Assembly: GCA_035527975.1 (NCBI GenBank)
Contig: DATKZM010000124.1
Coordinates: 1 to 64,000, forward strand
Direction of reading: 5' to 3'
Source of the DNA: DATKZM01 sp035527975
GTDB lineage: Bacteria > Pseudomonadota > Alphaproteobacteria > JAPULJ01
Length of the DNA stretch: 64,000 nucleotides
The notes beneath the pieces are model-generated. The model worked only from the letters and a program-made list of their open reading frames with translations. It did no database searches and was not told where the DNA came from. A program made the translations under genes and the position numbers. Below, one piece after another: positions 1-7,027 of this stretch (its first letter is position 1; each line of letters opens with the position of its first letter).

Positions 1-1
1 G

Positions 2-124
2 CTCCGAAAAGCCGCCGCCAGAACCGTCGATGATCTCTGGGACGCAATCGCCAAAACCCTCGATGCCTTCACGCCAACCGAATGCCAGAACTACTTCGCA
101 GCCGCTGGATACGATCCGGATTAA
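2..124 (+). mobile_element. IS630-family transposase, C-terminal fragment (cut by window edge)
   Basis: An open frame enters from the left edge and ends at a TAA at 122-124, giving 40 residues that begin LRKAAARTVDDLWDAI and end FAAAGYDPD. This is the typical C-terminal tail of IS630-type DDE transposases (a short helix followed by a Phe-Ala-Ala-Ala-Gly-Tyr ending). The catalytic DDE residues lie upstream of the window, so it cannot be judged whether the element is intact. No convincing terminal inverted repeat was found in the 80 bases downstream. The family call rests on recognition of the tail only. Confidence 0.7.
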
Positions 125-203
125 GTCGAATCCGCTCTAGAAGCAATTATTTAGTGGCCTGCTTGTCCCGCAAATTCGCGAGACGAATTTCCGGGGCAGG
201 ACC

Positions 204-326
204 CTAGAGCAGCGCCAGGGCCATCAATCCCAGAACCACCACCGACCCGACAACCGAATAGGTCATCAGCCTGGTAAAGGCGCGCCACTGGTCTTGATGC
301 GGTTTGATGTCGAAATCGGCAGCCAT
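204..326 (-). CDS. aa3-type cytochrome c oxidase subunit IV (small bacterial CoxIV)
   Basis: A 40-residue protein with a short acidic/aromatic N-terminus (FDIKPHQDQWRAFTRL) followed by one hydrophobic helix to the C-terminus. This matches the very small bacterial aa3 oxidase subunit IV family (one transmembrane helix, roughly 40-50 residues, conserved His and Trp before the helix), which sits in the inner membrane with the heme-copper oxidase. The start chosen is the ATG at 326, preceded by GAAGGGG; an in-frame extension further upstream runs into the palindromic repeat at 432-559 and looks artefactual. The catalytic oxidase subunits are not nearby; it lies downstream of purN on the same strand. 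The call rests on length and motif. Confidence 0.75.
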   Translation of the reverse strand: MAADFDIKPHQDQWRAFTRLMTYSVVGSVVVLGLMALALL

Positions 327-431
327 GTCTGGGCACCCCTTCGCGCGTCGGCCCGTTGCCTGATCGTGACGCTGATATAACAAGTGCGCCTGCACCCGCC
401 AAGCGTTCGCTCGCGCGTCACTTGCGCTGAC

Positions 432-559
432 TAGAGCATTTTCCGTTCGGTTGGCATCACCGGCCCGCTCCCCCGCCCGGCCACCCATGGCAGCATCCTT
501 GGGGTGGCCGGGCGGGGGAGCGGGCTGGCGACGATTCCACGTAAGTGGAAAATGCTCTA
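432..559. repeat. 128-bp imperfect palindromic intergenic element (REP/RIME-like)
   Basis: The outer arms are TAGAGCATTTTCC (432-444) and its complement ending at 559. Inner arms of 24 bp (463-486 and 502-525) are perfectly complementary and very GC-rich, with a loop of about 15 nt. The ends resemble the TAGAGCAT-type palindromes that are dispersed between genes in many alphaproteobacteria. The right end forms the TAG stop codon of purN (557-559, read on the minus strand), so the element has inserted at, or replaced, the very end of that gene. It may act as a transcription terminator or mRNA 3-prime stabiliser; that part is inference. Confidence 0.8.
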
Positions 560-1258
560 ATTGGTGCGGTGCTGGAAGAGCTCGAAAGGGCCCTGCCGTT
601 CGGCCGTAGGGTCGGGCGGGTTGAGCATCAGCCCCTCGATGTCGGCCGCACCGTCGATCACCACGCGCTCGTTCACCACCCGCGCCCGTCCTTCGGCGAT
701 CAGCCGCACCGCCAATGGATAGGCTTTGTGCTCGGCGACCAGTATCCGGGCCGCGAGCGCCGCCTCGTCGTCGCCGGCCAGCACCGGCACCGCGGCCTGG
801 ACGATGATCGGACCGTCGTCCATCGCCGGCCGCACATAGTGGACCGTGCAGCCTGAAATCCGCACCCCGGCATCGACCGCCCGGGCCTGGGTGTTGAGCC
901 CCTTGAAGGCGGGCAGCAGCGAGGGATGGACATTGATCAGCCGATCGCGCCAGCGTTCCACGAAGGCCTCGCCCAGGATGCGCATGAAGCCGGCAAGGCA
1001 GACCAGATCGGCCCCGGCTTCGCCCAGCACGGCGCTGATCGCGGCGTCGAACTCCTCGCGCGTGTCGTGATCGCGATGGCTGATCGTAAGCGTGGCGATG
1101 CCGGCCGCCTGGGCGCGGCTGAGACCCTGCGCGTCCTCCTTGTTGGAGATCACCAGAACGATCTCGGCAGGATAGCCGGCGTCCGCGCAGGCATCGATCA
1201 GCGCCTGCAGGTTGCTGCCGCGCCCCGAAATCAGGACCGCCAGCTTCAGCCGGGCCAT
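557..1258 (-). CDS. purN: phosphoribosylglycinamide formyltransferase (GART)
   Basis: Transfers a formyl group from 10-formyl-THF to GAR, the third step of de novo purine synthesis. About 233 residues. Visible motifs are the N-terminal VLISGRGSNLQALIDA (phosphate-binding loop), the HPSLLPAFKG segment holding the catalytic His, and the downstream GCTVHYV...DDGPII block with the catalytic Asp. The ATG at 1258 overlaps the end of purM by 13 nt, indicating translational coupling; a second in-frame start 12 nt upstream (1270) is possible. The C-terminal tail after the conserved core runs into the palindromic element at 432-559, whose terminal TAG is the stop codon. Confidence 0.96.
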   Translation of the reverse strand: MARLKLAVLISGRGSNLQALIDACADAGYPAEIVLVISNKEDAQGLSRAQAAGIATLTISHRDHDTREEFDAAISAVLGEAGADLVCLAGFMRILGEAFVERWRDRLINVHPSLLPAFKGLNTQARAVDAGVRISGCTVHYVRPAMDDGPIIVQAAVPVLAGDDEAALAARILVAEHKAYPLAVRLIAEGRARVVNERVVIDGAADIEGLMLNPPDPTAERQGPFELFQHRTN

Positions 1259-2361
1259 TGTTCTTTCCATTGCCTGAGCGTCACGCGTTCGTTTGTGCCA
1301 TGGTTCGCACTGTCGTGCGCGCCATCGCCTGCGCCATCATGCGCGACCACAGTGCCGATGCGTCCGGCCGTCTCGCCCTTGCTTTCCAGCAAGGCGACCG
1401 CATCCGCTTCCGCCGCGGCGGGCACGATCAGCGCCATGCCGACGCCGCAGTTGAAAGTCCGCGCCATTTCCGCTGCTGAGACGTTGCCCGTCTCGGCGAG
1501 CCAAGCAAAGACCGGCGGGATCGTCCACGAACCGCCCTCGATCACGGCGGCCAGACCGGCGGGTAGCATCCGGGGCAGGTTCTCGGTAAGTCCGCCGCCG
1601 GTGATATGCGCCAGCGCATATACGCTGCCGCCGCGTATCGCCTCCAGGCACGGCTTCACGTAGATCCGTGTCGGCTGCAGCAACGCCGCGCCCAATGAAA
1701 TCTCCGCCGCGAACGGCGCCGGCGTGTCATAGCCGAGCTTGGCCTCCGCCACGATTTGCCGCACCAGCGAGTAGCCGTTGGAATGAACGCCGTCCGAAGC
1801 GAGGCCGAGGATAGCGTCGCCGGCCGCGATGCCGGCGGCGGGCAGGGCGTTCCCGCGTTCGAACGCGCCCACCGCGAAGCCCGCCAGATCGTAGCTGCCC
1901 GGCGCATACATGCCGGGCATCTCCGCGGTCTCGCCGCCGATCAGTGCGCAGCCGGCGCGCCGGCATCCCTCGGCGATGCCCGCCACGACCTCGGCGGCGG
2001 CGCTCACGTCCAGCTTGCCGGTCGCAAAATAGTCGAGGAAAAACAGTGGCTCGGCGCCCTGCGCCAGCAGATCGTTGACGCACATGGCCACCAGATCGAT
2101 GCCGATCGTGTCGTGCATGCCGACGGCCTGGGCGATTTCCAGCTTGGTGCCGACCCCGTCGGTGGCGGCGACCAGCACGGGATCGACATACCCTGCCGCC
2201 TTGGGATCGAAGCACGCGCCGAAACCGCCGAGGCCGTCGATCACACCCGGCCGTGCGGTCTCGCGGGCCAGCGGCTTGATCCGCTCAACCAGCGCCGTGC
2301 CCGCGTCAATATCGACGCCCGCGGCCTTGTAGCGTTCCGTGCTGATAGCGTCCCCCAGCAT
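1246..2361 (-). CDS. purM: phosphoribosylformylglycinamidine cyclo-ligase (AIR synthetase)
   Basis: ATP-dependent closure of FGAM to AIR in purine synthesis, cytoplasmic. About 371 residues, near the usual 345-355 plus a short tail. It shows the AIR synthase signature near the N-terminus (GVDIDAG, then GGFGACFDP), the ATDGVGTKL ATP-binding motif, GGETAEMPGMY and ITGGGLTENLPR. The start chosen is the ATG at 2361 because the conserved core begins just after it; the open frame continues upstream only because it runs antisense to the DUF2066 gene. It forms a purM-purN operon and is divergent from the DUF2066 gene across an 81-bp spacer. Confidence 0.96.
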   Translation of the reverse strand: MLGDAISTERYKAAGVDIDAGTALVERIKPLARETARPGVIDGLGGFGACFDPKAAGYVDPVLVAATDGVGTKLEIAQAVGMHDTIGIDLVAMCVNDLLAQGAEPLFFLDYFATGKLDVSAAAEVVAGIAEGCRRAGCALIGGETAEMPGMYAPGSYDLAGFAVGAFERGNALPAAGIAAGDAILGLASDGVHSNGYSLVRQIVAEAKLGYDTPAPFAAEISLGAALLQPTRIYVKPCLEAIRGGSVYALAHITGGGLTENLPRMLPAGLAAVIEGGSWTIPPVFAWLAETGNVSAAEMARTFNCGVGMALIVPAAAEADAVALLESKGETAGRIGTVVAHDGAGDGAHDSANHGTNERVTLRQWKEQWPG

Positions 2362-2442
2362 CTTGAGGTATAAACCCGCGTCGCGCCCCGGGGCGCGGGT
2401 TCCGTAGATTACCGATAGTTTACCGATTGCGGTGGCATTGCA
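2362..2442. promoter_or_regulatory. Divergent promoter region purM / DUF2066 gene with nested palindromes
   Basis: This spacer must hold promoters for both directions. It contains a 16-bp perfect palindrome CGCGCCCCGGGGCGCG (2382-2397) nested in the longer arms AACCCGCG/CGCGGGTT (2373-2380 and 2394-2401). Two copies of TTACCGAT follow at 2409 and 2420, 11 bp apart, about one helical turn. The pattern would suit an operator or an RNA hairpin in the purM leader, but no known binding consensus was recognised. Confidence 0.4.
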
Positions 2443-3711
2443 ATGACCGATCCCCGGCGCGCCATCGGCGGCGCCTTTACCCCCATATCCGCGGCATTTC
2501 TGGTCTTTGCAGCAGTGCTGGGTCTTCTGGTATTGGCGCCGGGCGCGAAGGCACAAGGCGTCGATCCGTTCACGGTCGAGGACGTGCCGATCGACGCGAC
2601 AGCCAAGGACGCGCAAGCGGCCCGCCGCGAGGCTTTGGCGCAGGGCCAGGAGAAAGCCTTCGGCCTGCTGCTCCGCCGGCTCGCGCATACCAGCGAGCAC
2701 GGGCGTCTTCCCAAGCCGGCGAGCGCGGATATCGACGCGCTGGTCGACGGCATTTCCGTGCGCCGGGAGCGATCGTCGAAGGTCCGCTATCTCGCCCTGC
2801 TGACGGTGCGGTTCAAGGCTGACCGCATCCGCAGCATCCTCAAGATCGCCGGCATCAACTATGTCGACACGCCGAGCCGGCCCGTCGTGGTCGTGCCGCT
2901 TTACAAATCCGGCGACAAGCTGGTGCTGTGGGAGGGCGCGAACCCCTGGCGCGAGGCCTGGAACAAGGTGCCACTGAAAGGCGGGCTGGTGCCTTTCGTG
3001 CTGGCGTTGGGCGATCTTGGCGATGTTCAGTCGGTCAACGCCGATCAGGCGTTGAAGCGCGACCGGAAGTCGCTTGAGGTCTTCGCTCGCCGCTACGGCG
3101 CCGGCCAGGTCCTGATCGCGCTCGCCGAAGAGACCGGCGGCAGTGCCGAGCATCCGACGCTGGTTGTGCGGTTGTGGCGTTTTGATGCGTTCACCCGGCG
3201 CGTGGTGCCGGCGGGCCGCCGCGGGGCGGTTAAGGCGGAGGGCCGCGACGGGACGTTCGTGGCGACGGCTACGGCGGTCGCCCGCGCCATCGGGCAGCAA
3301 TGGAAAGTCGAGAACCAGGCGAGCATCGGCGGCGAGCCGCGCGAGCTGCAGGTGAGCGTGCCCATCGAATCGCTCGGCCAGTGGACCGATATCCACGACC
3401 GCGTGAAACGGGTGCGCGTGGTCAAGGGCACGCGGGTTGTGCGCCTCTCGCGCCAGCGTGCGATCCTGGCCATCTCCTATGTCGGCGACATCAAGCGTCT
3501 CAGCAGCGGGCTCGCCCAACAGAACATCGCCCTGGTCGCGCTCGCAGGAGCCGGCAATGGCCCCGGCACAACCAATGGCGGCGCGACAAATGGCGCCACG
3601 TCAGGTAACGGTGGCGGCGCCACCGGCGAACCGGTCTACGAGCTCCGCCTCGGCGGCGGTGTCGTTACCGGCAATGGAGACGAAAAACCGGCGCCGAAAA
3701 CAAAACCGTGA
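2443..3711 (+). CDS. DUF2066 domain-containing secreted protein
   Basis: 422 residues. The N-terminus (about residues 10-38) is a hydrophobic signal sequence ending in GAKAQG, so the protein is exported. The region from about residue 40 to 300 has the DUF2066 pattern: a VEDVPIDATAKDAQAARREAL start, then long beta-rich segments with VRFKADRI and VVVVPLY. Members of this family are uncharacterised. The C-terminal 50 residues are a Gly/Asn/Thr-rich low-complexity linker followed by a charged tail. Its stop overlaps the next start by 4 nt (GTGA at 3708-3711), placing it first in an operon with the CDP-alcohol phosphatidyltransferase, AI-2E permease and hdaA. Confidence 0.8.
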   Translation: MTDPRRAIGGAFTPISAAFLVFAAVLGLLVLAPGAKAQGVDPFTVEDVPIDATAKDAQAARREALAQGQEKAFGLLLRRLAHTSEHGRLPKPASADIDALVDGISVRRERSSKVRYLALLTVRFKADRIRSILKIAGINYVDTPSRPVVVVPLYKSGDKLVLWEGANPWREAWNKVPLKGGLVPFVLALGDLGDVQSVNADQALKRDRKSLEVFARRYGAGQVLIALAEETGGSAEHPTLVVRLWRFDAFTRRVVPAGRRGAVKAEGRDGTFVATATAVARAIGQQWKVENQASIGGEPRELQVSVPIESLGQWTDIHDRVKRVRVVKGTRVVRLSRQRAILAISYVGDIKRLSSGLAQQNIALVALAGAGNGPGTTNGGATNGATSGNGGGATGEPVYELRLGGGVVTGNGDEKPAPKTKP

Positions 3712-4253
3712 ATATTCCAAATCTCATCTCGCTTGGGCGCCTTGCCGCGGTCCCGGTGGCGGTCTGGCTGATCCTGAATGGCCGCTACGACTGGGCCTTC
3801 TGGCTGTTCATCGCCGCCGGCATCTCCGACGCGGTCGACGGGCTGATCGCTAAGCAGTTCAACGCCGAGACCGAGGTCGGCAAATTCCTCGATCCGCTCG
3901 CCGACAAAGCGCTTCTGGTCAGCGTGTACATTTCGCTTGGGCATACCAGTTTGCTGCCGATGTGGCTGGTCATTCTCGTCGTTTCGCGCGATGTCATGAT
4001 CCTTGCCGGCGCGCTGCTGGGGCTCATTTTGATGGAGCGCTACAAGCTCAACCCCTCGCTCACCAGCAAGATCAACACCACCGCCCAGATCATGCTCGCC
4101 GCACTGGTGCTGGCGAAGCTCGGCATCGGCTTCAAGGACTATGACAGTGTCGGCGTCATGATCTATGTGGTGGCGACGACGACGCTGATATCGGGCGTCA
4201 TCTATGCGGGCAACTGGCTGCGCCAGACGGCCGACATGGAGGACACCCGGTGA
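3708..4253 (+). CDS. CDP-alcohol phosphatidyltransferase family membrane protein (PgsA-like)
   Basis: 181 residues with four or more hydrophobic helices. The family catalytic signature DxxDGxxA-(R/K)-x8-GxxxDxxxD is visible around residues 42-68 (SDAVDGLIAKQ ... GKFLDPLADK), containing all the Asp and Gly residues that bind the divalent metal and CDP-alcohol. These enzymes make phospholipid head groups such as phosphatidylglycerol phosphate in the inner membrane; which alcohol is used here cannot be read from the sequence. The usual Arg after Ala is Lys. The GTG start at 3708 overlaps the previous stop by 4 nt. Confidence 0.88.
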   Translation: MNIPNLISLGRLAAVPVAVWLILNGRYDWAFWLFIAAGISDAVDGLIAKQFNAETEVGKFLDPLADKALLVSVYISLGHTSLLPMWLVILVVSRDVMILAGALLGLILMERYKLNPSLTSKINTTAQIMLAALVLAKLGIGFKDYDSVGVMIYVVATTTLISGVIYAGNWLRQTADMEDTR

Positions 4254-4287
4254 GGGAGAACACGCCGTGAGGGATGACACGCAGTGA
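4250..4287 (+). other. Two serial minicistrons (17-bp period) between the phosphatidyltransferase and the AI-2E permease
   Basis: GTG triplets occur at 4250, 4267 and 4284, exactly 17 bp apart, and each is followed by A so that GTGA contains both a start and a stop. The GTG at 4250 overlaps the phosphatidyltransferase stop. It opens a 6-codon frame (MRENTP) that stops inside GTGA at 4267; that GTG opens MRDDTQ, which stops inside GTGA at 4284, the start of the permease. Each unit also carries GAGGGA, a Shine-Dalgarno-like tract, about 9 nt before the next GTG. The flanking ACACSC sequence is duplicated too, so this looks like a tandem duplication of a stop/start junction. Translation of the peptides is inferred. 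Confidence 0.7.
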
Positions 4288-5360
4288 AGGGGCGGGCCTG
4301 GATCATCTGGTTTGCGGGATTCGCCGCGCTCGTGGTGGCGCTCTATCTCCTGCGCAGCATCCTCTTGCCCTTCGTCGTCGGCATGGCGTCGGCCTATTTC
4401 CTCGACCCTGCCGCCGACCGTCTGGAACGATGGGGCTGTTCGAGGCTCATCGCCACGTCGATCATCACCGCGATCTTCCTTTTGGTCATCGCCGGGATGC
4501 TGGTCCTCGTGGTGCCGCTGCTTTACCGGCAGACCCTCGATCTCATCGGCGACATCCCGCGCAATGCCGAAGCGATCAAGGGGCTCGTTGCCTGGATGAC
4601 CGGACTGCTCGAGGACCGGCTCTCGCCTGAACAACTGAAGGGCATGAGGGAGAGCCTGCAAGGGTTTTCCGGCGAGGCGGTGAAATGGCTGGGCGGGGTG
4701 GCCGGCAAGCTCCTGAAGGGCGGGTTGGCGCTCTTCCAGATCGTTTCGTTGTTCGTGGTCACGCCGGTCGTGACCTTCTATCTGCTGAACGATTGGGACC
4801 GTCTGGTCGCCAGAGTCGACGGTTGGTTGCCGCGACGCCATCGCGACGATATCCGCGCGCTCGGCAGGGCGATCGACGGACGTCTTGCCGGATTTCTCCG
4901 CGGTCAGGCGCTGGTCTGTCTTGCGCTGGCGGCCTTCTATGCGATCGCATTGTCGCTTGCGGGGCTGCGCTTCGGCCTTCTAGTCGGCATCGCCTCGGGG
5001 CTGCTGTCCTTCATTCCTTTCGTCGGCGCGACGCTCGGCTTCGTCGCCGCGGTCGGCCTGGCGCTCTTTCAATTCGATACCGCGTTGCCCGTTATCATCG
5101 TCGCGGCGATTTTCCTGAGCGGCCAACTGATCGAGGGCGCGCTGCTGCAGCCTAAGCTGGTCGGCGACGGTGTCGGTCTCCATCCGGTCTGGATCATCTT
5201 CGCCGTGTTCGCCGGCGGGGCGCTGCTCGGATTTTTGGGTGTGCTGCTCGCGGTGCCGATCGCCGCCATCATCGGTGAGCTCGTACGTTTCACGCTGGCG
5301 CGCTACCAGGCCAGCCCCCTTTACACCGGCGGCGGCCCGCCGTCCTCCGGAGGCGCATGA
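4284..5360 (+). CDS. AI-2E family transporter / PerM-type permease
   Basis: 358 residues with about eight hydrophobic helices arranged as in the AI-2E/PerM family: two N-terminal helices, a soluble amphipathic segment (about residues 95-145), then a cluster of helices with the typical GLLSFIPFVGATLGF and EGALLQPKLVGDGVGLHP motifs. Some members export autoinducer-2 and others act as Na+/H+ antiporters or unknown permeases; the substrate is not deducible here. It starts with GTG directly after two minicistrons and its stop overlaps hdaA by 4 nt (ATGA at 5357-5360), so the operon is tightly coupled. Confidence 0.88.
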   Translation: MKGRAWIIWFAGFAALVVALYLLRSILLPFVVGMASAYFLDPAADRLERWGCSRLIATSIITAIFLLVIAGMLVLVVPLLYRQTLDLIGDIPRNAEAIKGLVAWMTGLLEDRLSPEQLKGMRESLQGFSGEAVKWLGGVAGKLLKGGLALFQIVSLFVVTPVVTFYLLNDWDRLVARVDGWLPRRHRDDIRALGRAIDGRLAGFLRGQALVCLALAAFYAIALSLAGLRFGLLVGIASGLLSFIPFVGATLGFVAAVGLALFQFDTALPVIIVAAIFLSGQLIEGALLQPKLVGDGVGLHPVWIIFAVFAGGALLGFLGVLLAVPIAAIIGELVRFTLARYQASPLYTGGGPPSSGGA

Positions 5361-6061
5361 CGTCAGGACAGCTCCCGCTCGATCTTGGCCACCGCGCGGC
5401 GCTGGACAAAGCCGATTTCGTCGTCGCCGCCGGTAATCGCGACGCCGTTGCCTGGCTCGATCGCTGGCCCGATTGGCCCGCCTCGGCGCTGGTGATCTAT
5501 GGGCCTGCGGGATGCGGCAAGAGCCATCTGGTCGCGGTCTGGCGCGCGCGCTCCGAGGCGCGGGCGCTCTGCGCCGATCAACTGGACAGCGAAACGGTCG
5601 CGCCCTTCATCGAGGCGCGGGGGCATTTGGTTCTGGATGACGCCGAGACCTTGCTCGCCGTTGGAAATGATGTGGCGGAAACGGCGCTCTTCCATCTCTA
5701 CAATGCCATCAGGGCGCGCGGAGATACGATGCTGCTCACCGCCCATGCACCGCCCGCGCGCTGGCCGCTCGGGTTGCCCGATCTGGCTTCGCGTTTGAGT
5801 GCATTGCCGGCGATCGCGGTGGCCCAGCCCGATGACGCGTTGATGGCCGCGGTGCTCGTCAAGCTCTTCGCCGACCGCCAGCTGGACGTCGACGCCCGCG
5901 TCATCGACTATCTGGCCACGCATATGGAGCGGAGCTTTGCGACCGCGCGGCGGCTGGTCGAGGTGCTGGACCGCGAGGCGCTGGCGCGCCGCCGTCCGGT
6001 CACGCGGCCGCTTGCAGCAGAGCTCCTGGCGAAACTGGATACCCAGCCGCATGCGCCGTAA
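5357..6061 (+). CDS. hdaA: DnaA-related replication regulator HdaA/Hda
   Basis: 234 residues. The N-terminus carries QLPLDL, a beta-clamp binding hexapeptide expected for Hda proteins. This is followed by a DnaA-type AAA+ domain with Walker A GPAGCGKSHL near residue 50, a Walker B-like LVLDDAE and a sensor II-type arginine segment near the C-terminus (MERSFATARRLVEVLD). There is no DnaA DNA-binding domain IV, which separates it from DnaA. The protein stimulates hydrolysis of DnaA-ATP after initiation, together with the loaded clamp. It is the last gene of the operon; position next to a PerM/AI-2E permease gene is common in alphaproteobacteria. Confidence 0.92.
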   Translation: MTSGQLPLDLGHRAALDKADFVVAAGNRDAVAWLDRWPDWPASALVIYGPAGCGKSHLVAVWRARSEARALCADQLDSETVAPFIEARGHLVLDDAETLLAVGNDVAETALFHLYNAIRARGDTMLLTAHAPPARWPLGLPDLASRLSALPAIAVAQPDDALMAAVLVKLFADRQLDVDARVIDYLATHMERSFATARRLVEVLDREALARRRPVTRPLAAELLAKLDTQPHAP

Positions 6062-6085
6062 GGGGCAAGACTGGAACACATAAGA

Positions 6086-6129
6086 GACATAGGCGAGACA
6101 TAGGCGAGACATAGACGAGATATAAACGA
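6086..6129. repeat. Four 11-bp tandem repeats upstream of the SDR gene
   Basis: The unit GACATAGGCGA occurs at 6086, 6097 (perfect), 6108 (one change) and 6119 (three changes, GATATAAACGA); a half copy precedes them. The array ends 15 bp before the SDR start codon and lies directly after hdaA. An 11-bp period is close to one helical turn, so the copies face the same side of the DNA. This could be an operator array, or simply a slippage product of the leader. Confidence 0.75.
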
Positions 6130-6144
6130 GGGGGGGAACGCGAC

Positions 6145-6924
6145 ATGGATTTGGGAATAGCGGGAAAGAAGGCGATCGTCTGTGCCTCGAGTAAAGGCTT
6201 GGGCTTGGCCTGCGCGCGGGCCTTGGCTGAAGAAGGCGTCGAGGTCGTGATGACCGCGCGCACCGCCGCGACCCTCGAAGCCGCCGCCGAGGAGGTTCGC
6301 AAGGCAACCGGCGTCACCGTGACCGCCGTGGCAGGCGACATCACCAGCGAAGAGGGCCGCGCTGCTGCGCTCGCGGCCTGCCCGCAACCCGATATCCTGG
6401 TCACCAATGCGGGCGGCCCACCGGCGGGGGACTTCCGCGATTGGGGCTATGACGAATGGATCGATGCGCTGAATGCCAACATGCTGACGCCGATCTTTCT
6501 CATCAAGGCGGTGGTCGACGACATGATCGCGCGCAAGTTCGGGCGCATCGTCAACATCACCTCCGGCGCGGTCAAATCGCCGCTGGCGATCCTCGGCCTG
6601 TCGAACGGCGCGCGGGCCGGCCTCACCGGCTTCGTCGCCGGTCTTTCCCGTCAGGTCGTCGAGCATAACGTCACCATCAACGGCCTGTTGCCGGGGATCT
6701 TCGACACCGACCGGCTGCATCAGAACTTCAGGGACAACGCCGAGTTTCAGGGCGTGACTTATGAGGAAATGCGCGATAGCCGCCGCATGGCCAATCCGGC
6801 AAAACGCTTCGGCGATCCCCAGGAATTCGGCAAGATGTGCGCCTATCTGTGCGGTGTGCATGCGGGGTTCATCAACGGCCAGAACATCCTGCTCGACGGC
6901 GGCGCCTTCAACAGCACGCTCTAG
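6145..6924 (+). CDS. SDR-family protein lacking the catalytic Tyr-Lys pair (BKR-like)
   Basis: 259 residues with a Rossmann fold of the short-chain dehydrogenase type: nucleotide loop CASSKGLG near residue 14, NAGG near residue 90, the conserved ITS serine and a C-terminal GGAFNSTL. The active-site YxxxK that should lie 13 residues after the ITS serine reads SNGAR, so Tyr is Ser and Lys is Arg. This pattern is known from a subgroup of beta-ketoacyl-ACP-reductase-like SDRs with an incomplete active site, so oxidoreductase activity should not be assumed. The start is ATG at 6145 after a G-rich SD (GAGGGGGGG). It is monocistronic as far as can be seen. Confidence 0.88.
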   Translation: MDLGIAGKKAIVCASSKGLGLACARALAEEGVEVVMTARTAATLEAAAEEVRKATGVTVTAVAGDITSEEGRAAALAACPQPDILVTNAGGPPAGDFRDWGYDEWIDALNANMLTPIFLIKAVVDDMIARKFGRIVNITSGAVKSPLAILGLSNGARAGLTGFVAGLSRQVVEHNVTINGLLPGIFDTDRLHQNFRDNAEFQGVTYEEMRDSRRMANPAKRFGDPQEFGKMCAYLCGVHAGFINGQNILLDGGAFNSTL

Positions 6925-7027
6925 ATGGCAAAGAAGGCACTTATTCCCAATCGGCCCTTGCGTCGGCAGGCCGCATGATTGAAGTTTTGTGAGTTCGCGG
7001 GGGCGACGGCAGAGCGGCGGCAAGCGT

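Noticed and set aside
36..203. Search for a terminal inverted repeat of the IS630-type element
   Set aside because: No pair of ends can be tested because the left end is outside the window.
327..488. N-terminal extension of the CoxIV-like frame
   Set aside because: The extension passes into the palindromic repeat and has no protein-like conservation; the 40-residue form with its own SD is the family length.
2443..3519. Long minus-strand frame extending purM far upstream of 2361
   Set aside because: It is antisense to the DUF2066 gene, lacks any PurM-like sequence and only reflects GC-rich third-codon bias. PurM homology starts just after the ATG at 2361.
6086..6129. CRISPR-like array
   Set aside because: The 11-bp units are contiguous, without spacers, and no cas genes are in the window.
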